A stretch of DNA of 38,658 nucleotides. Origin: Spirochaetales bacterium. GTDB lineage: Bacteria > Spirochaetota > Spirochaetia > JC444 > Marispirochaetaceae. The translations under genes were made by a program, and so were the position numbers. The stretch lies in NCBI GenBank assembly GCA_016935695.1, contig JAFGQL010000105.1, positions 1 through 38,658 of the forward strand, given 5' to 3'. Below, one piece after another: positions 32,573 to 38,658 of this stretch. Position 1 is the first letter of the stretch; the number at the start of each line of letters is the position of its first letter. A model generated the notes under the pieces. It did not search any database. It was given only the letters and a program-made list of their open reading frames with translations, and had not been told where the DNA came from.

Positions 32573-33067
32573 ATGGACAAGAATGAAATCCTGCAACGGT
32601 TGATCCGAATTCCCCTGTTCAGCGCCATCAAAAAGAATGATGAGTACATGAATCTCCTGGTTGCGATCAGTACCATACGGAAATACCGGAAAGGGGAAAT
32701 GATCATTAAAGAAGGGGACATCGGCGCGGAAATGTATATTGTGCTTTCCGGGAACGTGGAAATACTGAAACGGACAAGGGCCGGCGACGATTACACGGTA
32801 ACGAAACTCAAAGCCGAGCACAATGTTTTTTTTGGCGAGCTTGCACTTATAGATGATGACAAACGGTCGGCGACGGTCATCGCGAGCAGTGATTCCGAGT
32901 TTCTTGTCATGACAAAGGAAGATTTCATTTCGTTGGGTGACCGGCACCCCGCGGTAGGCCTGCCGGTTACGAGGGAAATCGCGAAAATTATTTCCAGCCG
33001 CCTGCGCAAAACCACAGGCGATATGCTGACCATCTTTGACGCCCTTGTTACGGAAATTCAAGGCTGA
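32573..33067 (+). CDS. Free-standing cyclic-nucleotide-binding domain protein
   Basis: A 164-residue protein made almost only of a cNMP-binding (CAP-type) beta-roll: GEMIIKEGD, MYIVLSGNVEIL, and a canonical phosphate-binding cassette FFGELALI..KRSATV (Glu near 89, Arg98). The key residues for binding cAMP or cGMP are present. No DNA-binding domain follows. It starts ten bases after the K+ channel stop with an AAGGGGG box, so the two are made together, and it probably regulates the channel in trans. A terminator overlaps its stop codon. Confidence 0.85.
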   Translation: MDKNEILQRLIRIPLFSAIKKNDEYMNLLVAISTIRKYRKGEMIIKEGDIGAEMYIVLSGNVEILKRTRAGDDYTVTKLKAEHNVFFGELALIDDDKRSATVIASSDSEFLVMTKEDFISLGDRHPAVGLPVTREIAKIISSRLRKTTGDMLTIFDALVTEIQG

Positions 33068-33087
33068 TGGCATTTTCCCATCTTTTT
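33066..33087 (+). terminator. Rho-independent terminator after the cNMP-binding gene
   Basis: GATGG and CCATC form a five-pair stem with a seven-base loop, followed directly by TTTTT. It begins within the TGA stop codon. The stem is short, but the layout is right and it separates the channel operon from the HPr promoter. Confidence 0.5.
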
Positions 33088-33121
33088 AACAGGTTCGGTC
33101 CGCTTCATTCTGCACATCTGA

Positions 33122-33150
33122 TTGATTACATCTGTCTGGTAGTTTAAGAT
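33122..33150 (+). promoter_or_regulatory. Promoter-like pair before the HPr gene
   Basis: TTGATT (33122-33127) and TAAGAT (33145-33150) are exactly 17 bases apart. The -10 box ends seven bases before the ATG and no ribosome binding site is present, which suggests a leaderless mRNA. Confidence 0.5.
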
Positions 33151-33157
33151 TTTCTGT

Positions 33158-33433
33158 ATGGTTACGTTGGAAGCGACAATTCGCAATTGCGCGGGCATTC
33201 ATGTGCGGCCGTCGGGAGTCATTATTCAGGAAGCTGCCCGCTATACCGGGAAGATTCTGGTGAAGGGCAAAGGCATGGAGATTAATCTTACGAACATTAT
33301 GGGACTGATTGCCATGGGCCTGGAGAAGGGCGACCGGGTAACCATATCCGTGGAGGGCCCCGAAGAGGAGCAGACTGCCCGGGAATTGAAGGCCTTGTTC
33401 GAACGTGAGTTCGATTTTCCTCCCCGGGAGTAA
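33158..33433 (+). CDS. HPr-family phosphocarrier protein
   Basis: A 91-residue HPr. The phosphorylated histidine is His15 in CAGIHVRPSG, at the standard position. The second, regulatory site, Ser46 in most Gram-positive HPr proteins (KSIMG), is Asn46 here (TNIMG), with Thr45 beside it, so HPr kinase control is probably absent or altered. No EI or EII genes are in the window. HPr in spirochaetes often acts in regulation rather than sugar uptake. The ATG has no Shine-Dalgarno box. The TPR gene follows after ten bases. Confidence 0.88.
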   Translation: MVTLEATIRNCAGIHVRPSGVIIQEAARYTGKILVKGKGMEINLTNIMGLIAMGLEKGDRVTISVEGPEEEQTARELKALFEREFDFPPRE

Positions 33434-33443
33434 AGGACACTGC

Positions 33444-33974
33444 ATGAACCCGTATAAAAAAGCTATTACCCTCATGGAAAAAAAACGCTGGCGTCACGCC
33501 CTCCAGTTTATACAGAAGGCCCTTGACGCGGATGAAATTTCTGACTACACAGGCTGCTACACCATGGCGATCTGTCTGGAGGAACTGGATGAGCCCGACA
33601 AGGCCTTTGACTGGTTCTCCAAAGCCCTGAATCACAGGCCGCAGGACGCCGATGCCATGATAGGCTGCGGGAAATGCCTGTTTCGCATGGGAATATACGA
33701 ACAGAGTGAGCTGAGTTTTCTTGAATCCCTGAAGCTCAATCCGGCCTCTTCTACAGCCTGTAACGATCTGGGTGTACTGTGTTTCGTGCAGGGGCGTTTT
33801 TCAGAAGCCAGGGAATGGTTTGTGAAGGCACTGGAATGCGATCCATCCTGTTCCGACGCGCTGTTCAACCTCGCGGACACCTGCGAAGAGTTAGGCGAGG
33901 CGGAAGAAGCCGCCCGGTACCGCCGGTCCTTACAGGAAAAAGGAAAAAATCCTAAAAAACTTTTTTTCCGGTGA
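33444..33974 (+). CDS. Cytoplasmic TPR-repeat protein
   Basis: A 176-residue protein made of about four tetratricopeptide repeats, for example AMIGCGKCLFRMGIYEQSEL and DALFNLADTCEELGEAEEAA, ending in a basic KNPKKLFFR tail. There is no signal peptide, so it acts in the cytoplasm as a protein-protein scaffold. It starts at ATG 33444 with a TAAAGGA box, ten bases after the HPr gene, so it probably shares its mRNA. No partner is evident. Confidence 0.7.
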   Translation: MNPYKKAITLMEKKRWRHALQFIQKALDADEISDYTGCYTMAICLEELDEPDKAFDWFSKALNHRPQDADAMIGCGKCLFRMGIYEQSELSFLESLKLNPASSTACNDLGVLCFVQGRFSEAREWFVKALECDPSCSDALFNLADTCEELGEAEEAARYRRSLQEKGKNPKKLFFR

Positions 33975-33975
33975 A

Positions 33976-33999
33976 TTGACAAACCGGGCGCACTATAAT
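33976..33999 (+). promoter_or_regulatory. Promoter-like elements before the small acidic protein gene
   Basis: TTGACA (33976-33981) and TATAAT (33994-33999) are both perfect but only 12 bases apart, too close for normal sigma70 use; TATAAT may work with a weaker upstream contact. A GGCGC/GCGCC hairpin (34011-34023) would lie at the very 5' end of the transcript, ahead of the ribosome binding site. Confidence 0.35.
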
Positions 34000-34045
34000 T
34001 AGATGTAGGCGGCGCGGGGCGCCAGAACCACGAAGGAGTTCGCTT

Positions 34046-34246
34046 GTGGCTGCGAAATTATGGTACATCAGAAATGAGGACGGTCCGGTTGCAGTGTTTG
34101 AGGATAAACGCGCGGCCAAGGACGAGTTGGAAAATTACCAGATAGAGAACGAAGACGACGACTACCGATTGTATGCTATAATGATCGATGATCTTGAGGA
34201 TTACGAAGACGAATTGTCTTTGGCAGAGGCCGAAGGGCTGGTATAG
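34046..34246 (+). CDS. Small acidic protein of unknown function
   Basis: A 66-residue, strongly acidic protein (runs such as ENEDDDY and DDLEDYEDE) that begins AAKLWYIRNEDG and contains AVFEDKRAAKDELENY. I recognise no family. The GTG start is well supported by GAAGGAG seven bases upstream. Its last 46 bases overlap the 3' end of mscS on the other strand. The start signal, promoter-like box and protein-like composition argue for a real gene. Confidence 0.6.
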   Translation: MAAKLWYIRNEDGPVAVFEDKRAAKDELENYQIENEDDDYRLYAIMIDDLEDYEDELSLAEAEGLV

Positions 34247-35052
34247 TTTTCGATCTCGAGATGTTGGCGCGGATACCGCACTTCTATGCCTTCCGCGGCA
34301 AGGGCTTTCAGGGTCTGGGCGGTAATGGAATTCTTGACAGCCAGATAATCCGTTTTATAAAACCATACACCAAAGAGAATCTCAAGGCCGGATGCGTCAA
34401 TCTTTGTAAACACAATAAGGGGTTCTGGATTGTTCAAACAATGCTGGTTCTGCCGGGCGGTGGTTTTCAGGATATTCTGCAGTACCTCCAGGTCTTGTGT
34501 CACAGCTACATGAAAATTCAGGTCCAGCCGGCGTATCTGGTACCGTGTCACATTGGTCAGCTCCGAATTGAACAGCTGCTGGCTGGGGATGCGGACAAAC
34601 AGATTGTCAAATGTGCGGATATTTACCGACATAAGCCCTATGGATTCCACAATTCCCGACACTGCACCCACTTTGACGATATCGCCGATGCCGAAAGGTT
34701 TTTCGAACAGCAGGAGCGCGCCGCTGATGATGTTGGAGAGGCTTGCCTGGGAGGCAATACCCACGGCAATACCCACAATACCGGCGGCTCCTAAAAGAGG
34801 AGACAGGTCTATACCGTTGTTCCCCAGTACTATAACCAAAAGCAGAAACACACCGGTATAGAACAGTACCGACTGTAGGATCTTCCGGGGATGGTCGGCC
34901 ATCTTTCCTTTAAGGGTTTTCTTTAGTATGAACAGAAATACTTTAAGGATGATAATGCCAAGGATGAACCAGACTATTCCCGTTAAAAGTCCTATAAGCT
35001 GCTCTCCCGATAATCTTTCAGACAGGTTTAATTCCGCTAACAATAAATTCAT
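34201..35052 (-). CDS. mscS: MscS-family mechanosensitive channel
   Basis: A 283-residue small-conductance mechanosensitive channel that opens under membrane tension in hypo-osmotic shock. Three membrane helices lie at about 22-42, 60-80 and 83-115; the third shows the Gly/Ala-rich pattern GAAGIVGIAVGIASQASLSN that lines the pore, followed by FEKPFGIGDIV, the conserved start of the beta domain. Length matches E. coli MscS. It starts three bases after the DUF432-like gene, in a tight corA-DUF432-mscS operon. Its 3' end overlaps the convergent acidic-protein gene. Confidence 0.9.
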   Translation of the reverse strand: MNLLLAELNLSERLSGEQLIGLLTGIVWFILGIIILKVFLFILKKTLKGKMADHPRKILQSVLFYTGVFLLLVIVLGNNGIDLSPLLGAAGIVGIAVGIASQASLSNIISGALLLFEKPFGIGDIVKVGAVSGIVESIGLMSVNIRTFDNLFVRIPSQQLFNSELTNVTRYQIRRLDLNFHVAVTQDLEVLQNILKTTARQNQHCLNNPEPLIVFTKIDASGLEILFGVWFYKTDYLAVKNSITAQTLKALAAEGIEVRYPRQHLEIENYTSPSASAKDNSSS

Positions 35053-35055
35053 ATC

Positions 35056-35823
35056 TTACATCCCCGTGATTTGCCGGATGACGTCAAAGGTTTTACCGAC
35101 AAAACCCTTACGGTGGTTTTTTCGCGGATCAATCCTGTGGCGGTACGGGATGCCGGGGTCCGGCGGTCCGTCTGTAAGAGTGATAACGCTTTTTTGTTCT
35201 TCTCCCTGATACCGCACATCGATTGCGCTTGTGAGAAGGCCCTTCTCGGTTATGAATATTTCCAGGAATTCGGTGTGAATACAAATTTTAGCCGCCGAAA
35301 GCAGGGTCTGTGAGTTGTTCTCCATGGTGATGGGTATACGCACGTCGTAGATACCGGTATCGGAAAACGAGGTGTCGAAGGCTGATGTATGGTTATAACA
35401 AAGCTCCCCCTTCACCGGATCGCCGAACCAGGTTTTAGAAAGGGTAACGGCGGGCAGTTCCTTTAAGACAGTTTTCTGGCCCAGAGCGCCTTTCCGGTCA
35501 AAGGCAATGAACTGCAGGATAACCGGGAGGGTAAGATAGCCCGATATGCTTGCGCCGGGCACCAGCGCCAGAGGCGTGTCCAGTGTCAGGACCGTGGGAA
35601 GATCGGGCAGGGCGGGGAGGAGGGCCAGTTGACCATTTTCGTGAATGACGAAGGTCTCGGTTTCCTGTACCGGCGAGAATTGTTGTGCATCAGAGCGGGG
35701 AAGAGCCGCAATCTCAACAGAGAGGCTGCTGCCCTTTTTCCTTGCAGTTATAAGAACCTCCGGGGTTTTTATTTCCAGAGGTTCCGGGGTGAGTTCTTTA
35801 AGAATGTGTTCGTTCCATATCAT
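35056..35823 (-). CDS. DUF432-like protein between corA and mscS
   Basis: A 255-residue soluble, beta-rich protein with no signal peptide or membrane helix. It resembles DUF432, a family of unknown function often encoded next to mechanosensitive channels; recognition rests on context, size and segments such as LALVPGASISGYLTLPV and GELCYNHTSAFDTSF, so it is tentative. ATG 35823 overlaps the corA stop as ATGA, which favours it over in-frame ATGs at 35829 and 35838. A cytoplasmic partner or regulator of MscS is a reasonable inference. Confidence 0.6.
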   Translation of the reverse strand: MIWNEHILKELTPEPLEIKTPEVLITARKKGSSLSVEIAALPRSDAQQFSPVQETETFVIHENGQLALLPALPDLPTVLTLDTPLALVPGASISGYLTLPVILQFIAFDRKGALGQKTVLKELPAVTLSKTWFGDPVKGELCYNHTSAFDTSFSDTGIYDVRIPITMENNSQTLLSAAKICIHTEFLEIFITEKGLLTSAIDVRYQGEEQKSVITLTDGPPDPGIPYRHRIDPRKNHRKGFVGKTFDVIRQITGM

Positions 35824-36857
35824 AGCCATTTTTTCCATTTGAAATATAGTATCATGCCCGCTGCGGTAAGTACCATGATCCCCAGAGCGAAAGCGTACCC
35901 GAATTTCCATGCGAGTCCGGGCATGTGGCTGAAGTTCATCCCGTATACCCCGGCGATGAACGACAGGGGAATGAAAATGGAGGCGATGATGGTGAGGACC
36001 TTCATGACCTTGTTGGTTTCATTGCTTAAATGAGACATGTGCAGTTCCGTGATCATGGTCAGGTGGTCGTTGATGCTGTCCAGATCGTTTAAAAGCCTCA
36101 GCCCATGGTCAAGGAGGTCGGCATAGAAAATCCCCAGGCTGTCGTCCAGGATGTTCGACTCGGTATTCTTCAGTTTTGTCAGCAGTTCACGGAAGGGCAC
36201 CAGGAGGTGGCGCAGTGTCCTCGCGGTGTTTCTGTAGGTCTTTACCTGGGAAAGGGGGTCTCTGGCTTCAAAAACATCATTTTCCAGTTCCTCGGTGCGT
36301 TCCCGGAACAGATGAATGCTGTCTACCGAGTATTCGATTAATAACTCAAGAAGGGCGTACAGCAGATAATCCTCTTTGAGTTTCCTTATGCGGGCCTGAC
36401 TGTTGCCCAGCCGTTCCTCTATGGGCAGGAAAATATTGTCCTTCCCGCAATAGATAGATACCAGCATGTGGGGGAACAGAAGGAAAAAGACACCCCTGGT
36501 TTCTATCCGTGGTTCATCGTCGGGGGGAATATGGAGGGAGAAGAAAGGCATGGTGATGAAAATATAATCTCCCTGGTCAATCATACGGGAATGAAGGCTG
36601 TCTTTCTGAATGCTTGCCAGGACCATCGGATGGATATTAAGGCGTTCGCCGATGTGTTCCAGGTCCTGGTCTCCCGGCTTGCCCAGAATGCTCACCCAGC
36701 GGCTCTCTTCTGAAGGTTCGGTTGAAAGGGAAGCAAGCGTGCAGGCCCTGCCGTGAGAGTCTGATTCGTTATACCGGTATTCATAGACTCTGACGATTGA
36801 TGATTTTTGGGGGATCAGAGTACCGGGAGGTATATGTCCTATACGTTTCTTTTTCAT
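35820..36857 (-). CDS. corA: CorA-family magnesium/divalent cation channel
   Basis: A 345-residue pentameric Mg2+ channel subunit. The signature GMN is at 306-308 (VYGMNFSHMPG), at the end of TM1 (285-305); TM2 is 319-340, followed by a basic tail (KWKKWL). The N-terminal 280 residues are the cytoplasmic funnel with long helices. It is complete and of normal length. It heads a coupled operon with the DUF432-like gene and mscS, linking ion and osmotic homeostasis. Upstream, 19 bases away, is a short gene of unknown function. Confidence 0.93.
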   Translation of the reverse strand: MKKKRIGHIPPGTLIPQKSSIVRVYEYRYNESDSHGRACTLASLSTEPSEESRWVSILGKPGDQDLEHIGERLNIHPMVLASIQKDSLHSRMIDQGDYIFITMPFFSLHIPPDDEPRIETRGVFFLLFPHMLVSIYCGKDNIFLPIEERLGNSQARIRKLKEDYLLYALLELLIEYSVDSIHLFRERTEELENDVFEARDPLSQVKTYRNTARTLRHLLVPFRELLTKLKNTESNILDDSLGIFYADLLDHGLRLLNDLDSINDHLTMITELHMSHLSNETNKVMKVLTIIASIFIPLSFIAGVYGMNFSHMPGLAWKFGYAFALGIMVLTAAGMILYFKWKKWL

Positions 36858-36876
36858 GGCTGTGGTCCGAAAAACG

Positions 36877-37182
36877 CTACAATCCGTTGAAAGGCGTATG
36901 TTTCAGCTCCTTGGTTTTCTCCATGTCAAGAATTCGCGCGATGATTGCGGGTTCTGACGACTTTATGGTGTCTGTAGGCGGATCAATGTACTTTATGTTC
37001 ACAAGAGGACGTCCCAGCGGCTGGTATTCAAGGGAGAAGTAAACGTAGAATTCGGTATTCCGTTCCGCGGGGGGAGTCGGGTGGGTTTCTATGCCGGTTA
37101 TCCGGCCGATGAAACGCTTTATATACTGAATCTCGCTTTTAAGCTCGGTTATGTTGTCAATGCCTGAAAAATGAAACCCCAT
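36877..37182 (-). CDS. Hypothetical protein upstream of corA
   Basis: An approximately 101-residue protein of unknown family, with a helical start (ITELKSEIQYIKRFIGRITG) and a strand-rich middle (EFYVYFSLEYQPLGRPLVNIKYI). No membrane segment or signal peptide. The start is uncertain: ATG 37182 lacks a ribosome binding site, and TTG 37221 or 37218 would add 12-13 residues but also lack one. It is on the same strand as corA with 19 bases between, so it may be the first gene of that operon. Confidence 0.5.
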   Translation of the reverse strand: MGFHFSGIDNITELKSEIQYIKRFIGRITGIETHPTPPAERNTEFYVYFSLEYQPLGRPLVNIKYIDPPTDTIKSSEPAIIARILDMEKTKELKHTPFNGL

Positions 37183-37226
37183 ACCCGTGATGATAGGCGA
37201 GTGAGGGGAATAAATCAACAAGAAAC

Positions 37227-37256
37227 GCTTTTTTCATTTGTGTAAATGAAAAAAGC
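37227..37256. terminator. Perfect AT-rich inverted repeat, possible bidirectional terminator
   Basis: A 13-base arm, GCTTTTTTCATTT, is followed by a GTGT loop and its exact complement. It lies between the serine hydrolase gene and the hypothetical gene. The T tract is inside the stem rather than after it, as in terminators of the A-tract/U-tract type, so a role in ending transcription from the serine hydrolase side is likely but not certain. Confidence 0.5.
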
Positions 37257-37284
37257 TTGGCAAAAAAGCAAACCCGTACGCTTC

Positions 37285-37334
37285 GGCCATCCCTGGCCTC
37301 AGAGTACTCCTTTGTCTTGGTGCATCCATGCACC
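37285..37334. repeat. Two short palindromes with similar loops
   Basis: GGCCA-TCCC-TGGCC (37285-37298) and GGTGCAT-CC-ATGCACC (37319-37334) lie 20 bases apart. Both are built round a CATCC core. This looks like an intergenic palindromic (REP-like) element. Copy number in the genome cannot be seen from this window. Confidence 0.4.
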
Positions 37335-37357
37335 GCCGGGAGGAAGACTATGGAAGA

Positions 37358-38658
37358 TTATTCTTCGATGCGGCCGGTCATGACAGAGCTGGCAGGTTTG
37401 CCGAAACCTAAGTAATGAACAAAATTACGGAACTCAACAGTGTTGTCTTCGATGGTGAGTGTAACCGCATACTCCCAGTTATGAAATCCGGGCTCGATTA
37501 TTTCGTAGGAGAGGGAGTTCTCCCCTATTGATGATATGCGGTAATACTGTTGTATCTCCAGGCTGCCGTATATCAGGGGGGTGGATATCTCATATGTCCT
37601 TTTCTTAAATGTTTCATCGGTACTGAAATCGAGTTCCAATTGATGTTCGGTGCCGTCAGGGTATCGGTAATAGAATTCAGCGCGTATTTCATGGCTGTCC
37701 GGAAATGAAAGCACGATGGATTTCAGGGAAAATTTTCCATCGTCAAACACGATTTTTTTATTATTCAGCTTCGCCTTGATTGAATCCGTGGAAGTAAAAA
37801 GACCGACGGGACGTGCCTGTCGGGCTGCATCAATGTAGTCATTCAACGCTTTTACCTTTACCGGATCTGCCGGTATCGGGTCTGTCGATATGCAGGCACG
37901 GGGAATTTCCTTCTGCATCATGGCCAATGCCCTTTTTTCTTCGCCGATGGATTGTTCATAGGAATTGACCGCAATGACGAGATTTTTATCCGGTCGTACA
38001 AAACAGTATTGTCCTGCACCGCCTTTGGCCGAATAGGAGTGTTCGTCGAGGACCCACCATTGATAGCCGTAATGGAAGTTCATATTCTTATATGGTCCTG
38101 TGAGGATTTGCGTATGGGGCTTTATGGAATCCCGAACCCATTGTTTTGATAAAATATGTCTCCCGTTCCACATACCTTCGTTCACATACAGGTAACCCAG
38201 TCGGGCAAGGTCTTCTGTTGTCATCACCAGTGTGGCTCCGCCAACGGGACTCCCAGCCGGCGTTTTTTGCCATGTCCAGGACCTTATTCCAAGGGGGTTG
38301 AACAGTTTTTCCTCGGCGTAATCAATGAAATGTCCGCCAGTCGCCCTGTGTATAATATCGGCGACGAGCTGGGTATCCCCCGTATTGTAGTTGAATATTA
38401 CTCCGGGTTCGTGGGCGAAGGGTTTTGATAAAATATACTTAAGCCAGTCGTCCTGGTGTAACAGGATATTCCAGTCGTTGTTCGGATCGGAGAACGGCAG
38501 TTCCCATGAGTTCCACTGTAAACCAGACCGCATTGTGAGGATGTCTTCAATCTTCATATTTTCTGCCCGGAGATCGTCGGGCGAATAATCCGGAAAACAA
38601 GTCATTACCCGCTCGTGTGTGCTTTTGACAATTCCTTCATCGATGGCAATGCCCATCA
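37358..38658 (-). CDS. Serine beta-lactamase-family hydrolase (partial, 5' end outside window)
   Basis: At least 433 codons of a protein in the class C beta-lactamase/penicillin-binding-protein-like serine hydrolase family. The window edge cuts off its N-terminus, including the expected SxxK motif with the catalytic serine. Visible family marks are ILTMRSGLQWN, a YNTGDTQLVADII segment carrying the YxN-type tyrosine, LFNPLGIRSWTW, TTEDLARLGYLYVNEG and the GYQWWV..YSAKGGAGQ region near the third motif. A separate C-terminal part of about 150 residues is beta-rich (lipocalin-like). Such proteins are esterases, peptidases or cell-wall enzymes; beta-lactam cleavage is not implied. The frame is open to the last base of the window. 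Confidence 0.8.
   Translation of the reverse strand, partial: MGIAIDEGIVKSTHERVMTCFPDYSPDDLRAENMKIEDILTMRSGLQWNSWELPFSDPNNDWNILLHQDDWLKYILSKPFAHEPGVIFNYNTGDTQLVADIIHRATGGHFIDYAEEKLFNPLGIRSWTWQKTPAGSPVGGATLVMTTEDLARLGYLYVNEGMWNGRHILSKQWVRDSIKPHTQILTGPYKNMNFHYGYQWWVLDEHSYSAKGGAGQYCFVRPDKNLVIAVNSYEQSIGEEKRALAMMQKEIPRACISTDPIPADPVKVKALNDYIDAARQARPVGLFTSTDSIKAKLNNKKIVFDDGKFSLKSIVLSFPDSHEIRAEFYYRYPDGTEHQLELDFSTDETFKKRTYEISTPLIYGSLEIQQYYRISSIGENSLSYEIIEPGFHNWEYAVTLTIEDNTVEFRNFVHYLGFGKPASSVMTGRIEE

Noticed and set aside
33976-33999. Perfect TTGACA and TATAAT as a strong promoter
   Set aside because: The spacing is 12 bases, too short for the usual 17; kept only as a low-confidence feature.
37358-38658. 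Antibiotic-resistance beta-lactamase
   Set aside because: The family is broad (esterases, peptidases, penicillin-binding-like proteins), the catalytic serine lies outside the window, and an extra C-terminal domain is atypical for true beta-lactamases.

Overview
The window looks like about 38.7 kb of a spirochaete chromosome, close to Treponema/Spirochaeta. The support is a riboflavin-uptake (Rfu-type) lipoprotein/ATPase pair, a complete Bat (MoxR/von Willebrand A) locus, an OmpA-like protein, a LolA-like protein and a beta-barrel protein (so a diderm envelope), and generally G+C-rich genes. Taxonomy is inferred from gene content only. I saw no rRNA, tRNA, CRISPR array, insertion sequence or phage gene.

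Layout. 1-1.8 kb (minus): the start of an ABC riboflavin importer (rfuA, rfuB cut by the left edge) behind a well-formed FMN riboswitch and promoter. 1.9-3.4 kb (plus): a Cof-type HAD phosphatase and an HD hydrolase. 3.4-7.3 kb (minus): DUF493 protein, metallophosphoesterase coupled to an HD-GYP protein, PHP histidinol phosphatase, and a strikingly AT-rich flavodoxin-ferredoxin gene that looks acquired. 7.5-8.9 kb (minus): a small PspB-like membrane protein, then a two-gene unit of a 4-TM membrane protein and a LytTR regulator. Divergent from it, 9.0-14.9 kb (plus): ABC ATPase, two paralogous FtsX/LolE-type permeases, a LolA-like carrier, a beta-barrel protein and a TPR-like periplasmic protein. 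Regulator pair plus export genes is the best candidate here for an undescribed system.

15-24 kb (plus): argJ, then moxR, a DUF58 protein, a Bat-associated membrane protein, batA, batB, batC and a batD-batE fusion, nearly all overlapping by a few bases, ending in a Smr-domain gene. 24-27 kb: infA (minus, GTG start), pflX-like radical SAM gene, DksA/TraR-type protein, a gene interrupted by an in-frame stop, and a metallo-beta-lactamase-fold hydrolase. 27-30 kb: a membrane protein and a DEAD-box-like protein whose catalytic motifs are almost all lost while its DbpA-type RNA-binding domain is kept. 30-34 kb (plus): OmpA-like protein, two-TM K+ channel with RCK domain, a free cyclic-nucleotide-binding protein, HPr, a TPR protein and a small acidic protein. 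34-37 kb (minus): an unknown gene, corA, a DUF432-like gene and mscS. Right edge (minus): a serine beta-lactamase-family protein cut by the window end.

A cross-cutting observation: several first-in-operon genes (HD-GYP, PHP phosphatase, lytTR, argJ, HPr, perhaps the gene at 27224) have no Shine-Dalgarno sequence and a -10-like hexamer only 6-9 bases before the start codon, suggesting leaderless or nearly leaderless mRNAs, whereas internal operon genes mostly have good ribosome binding sites.
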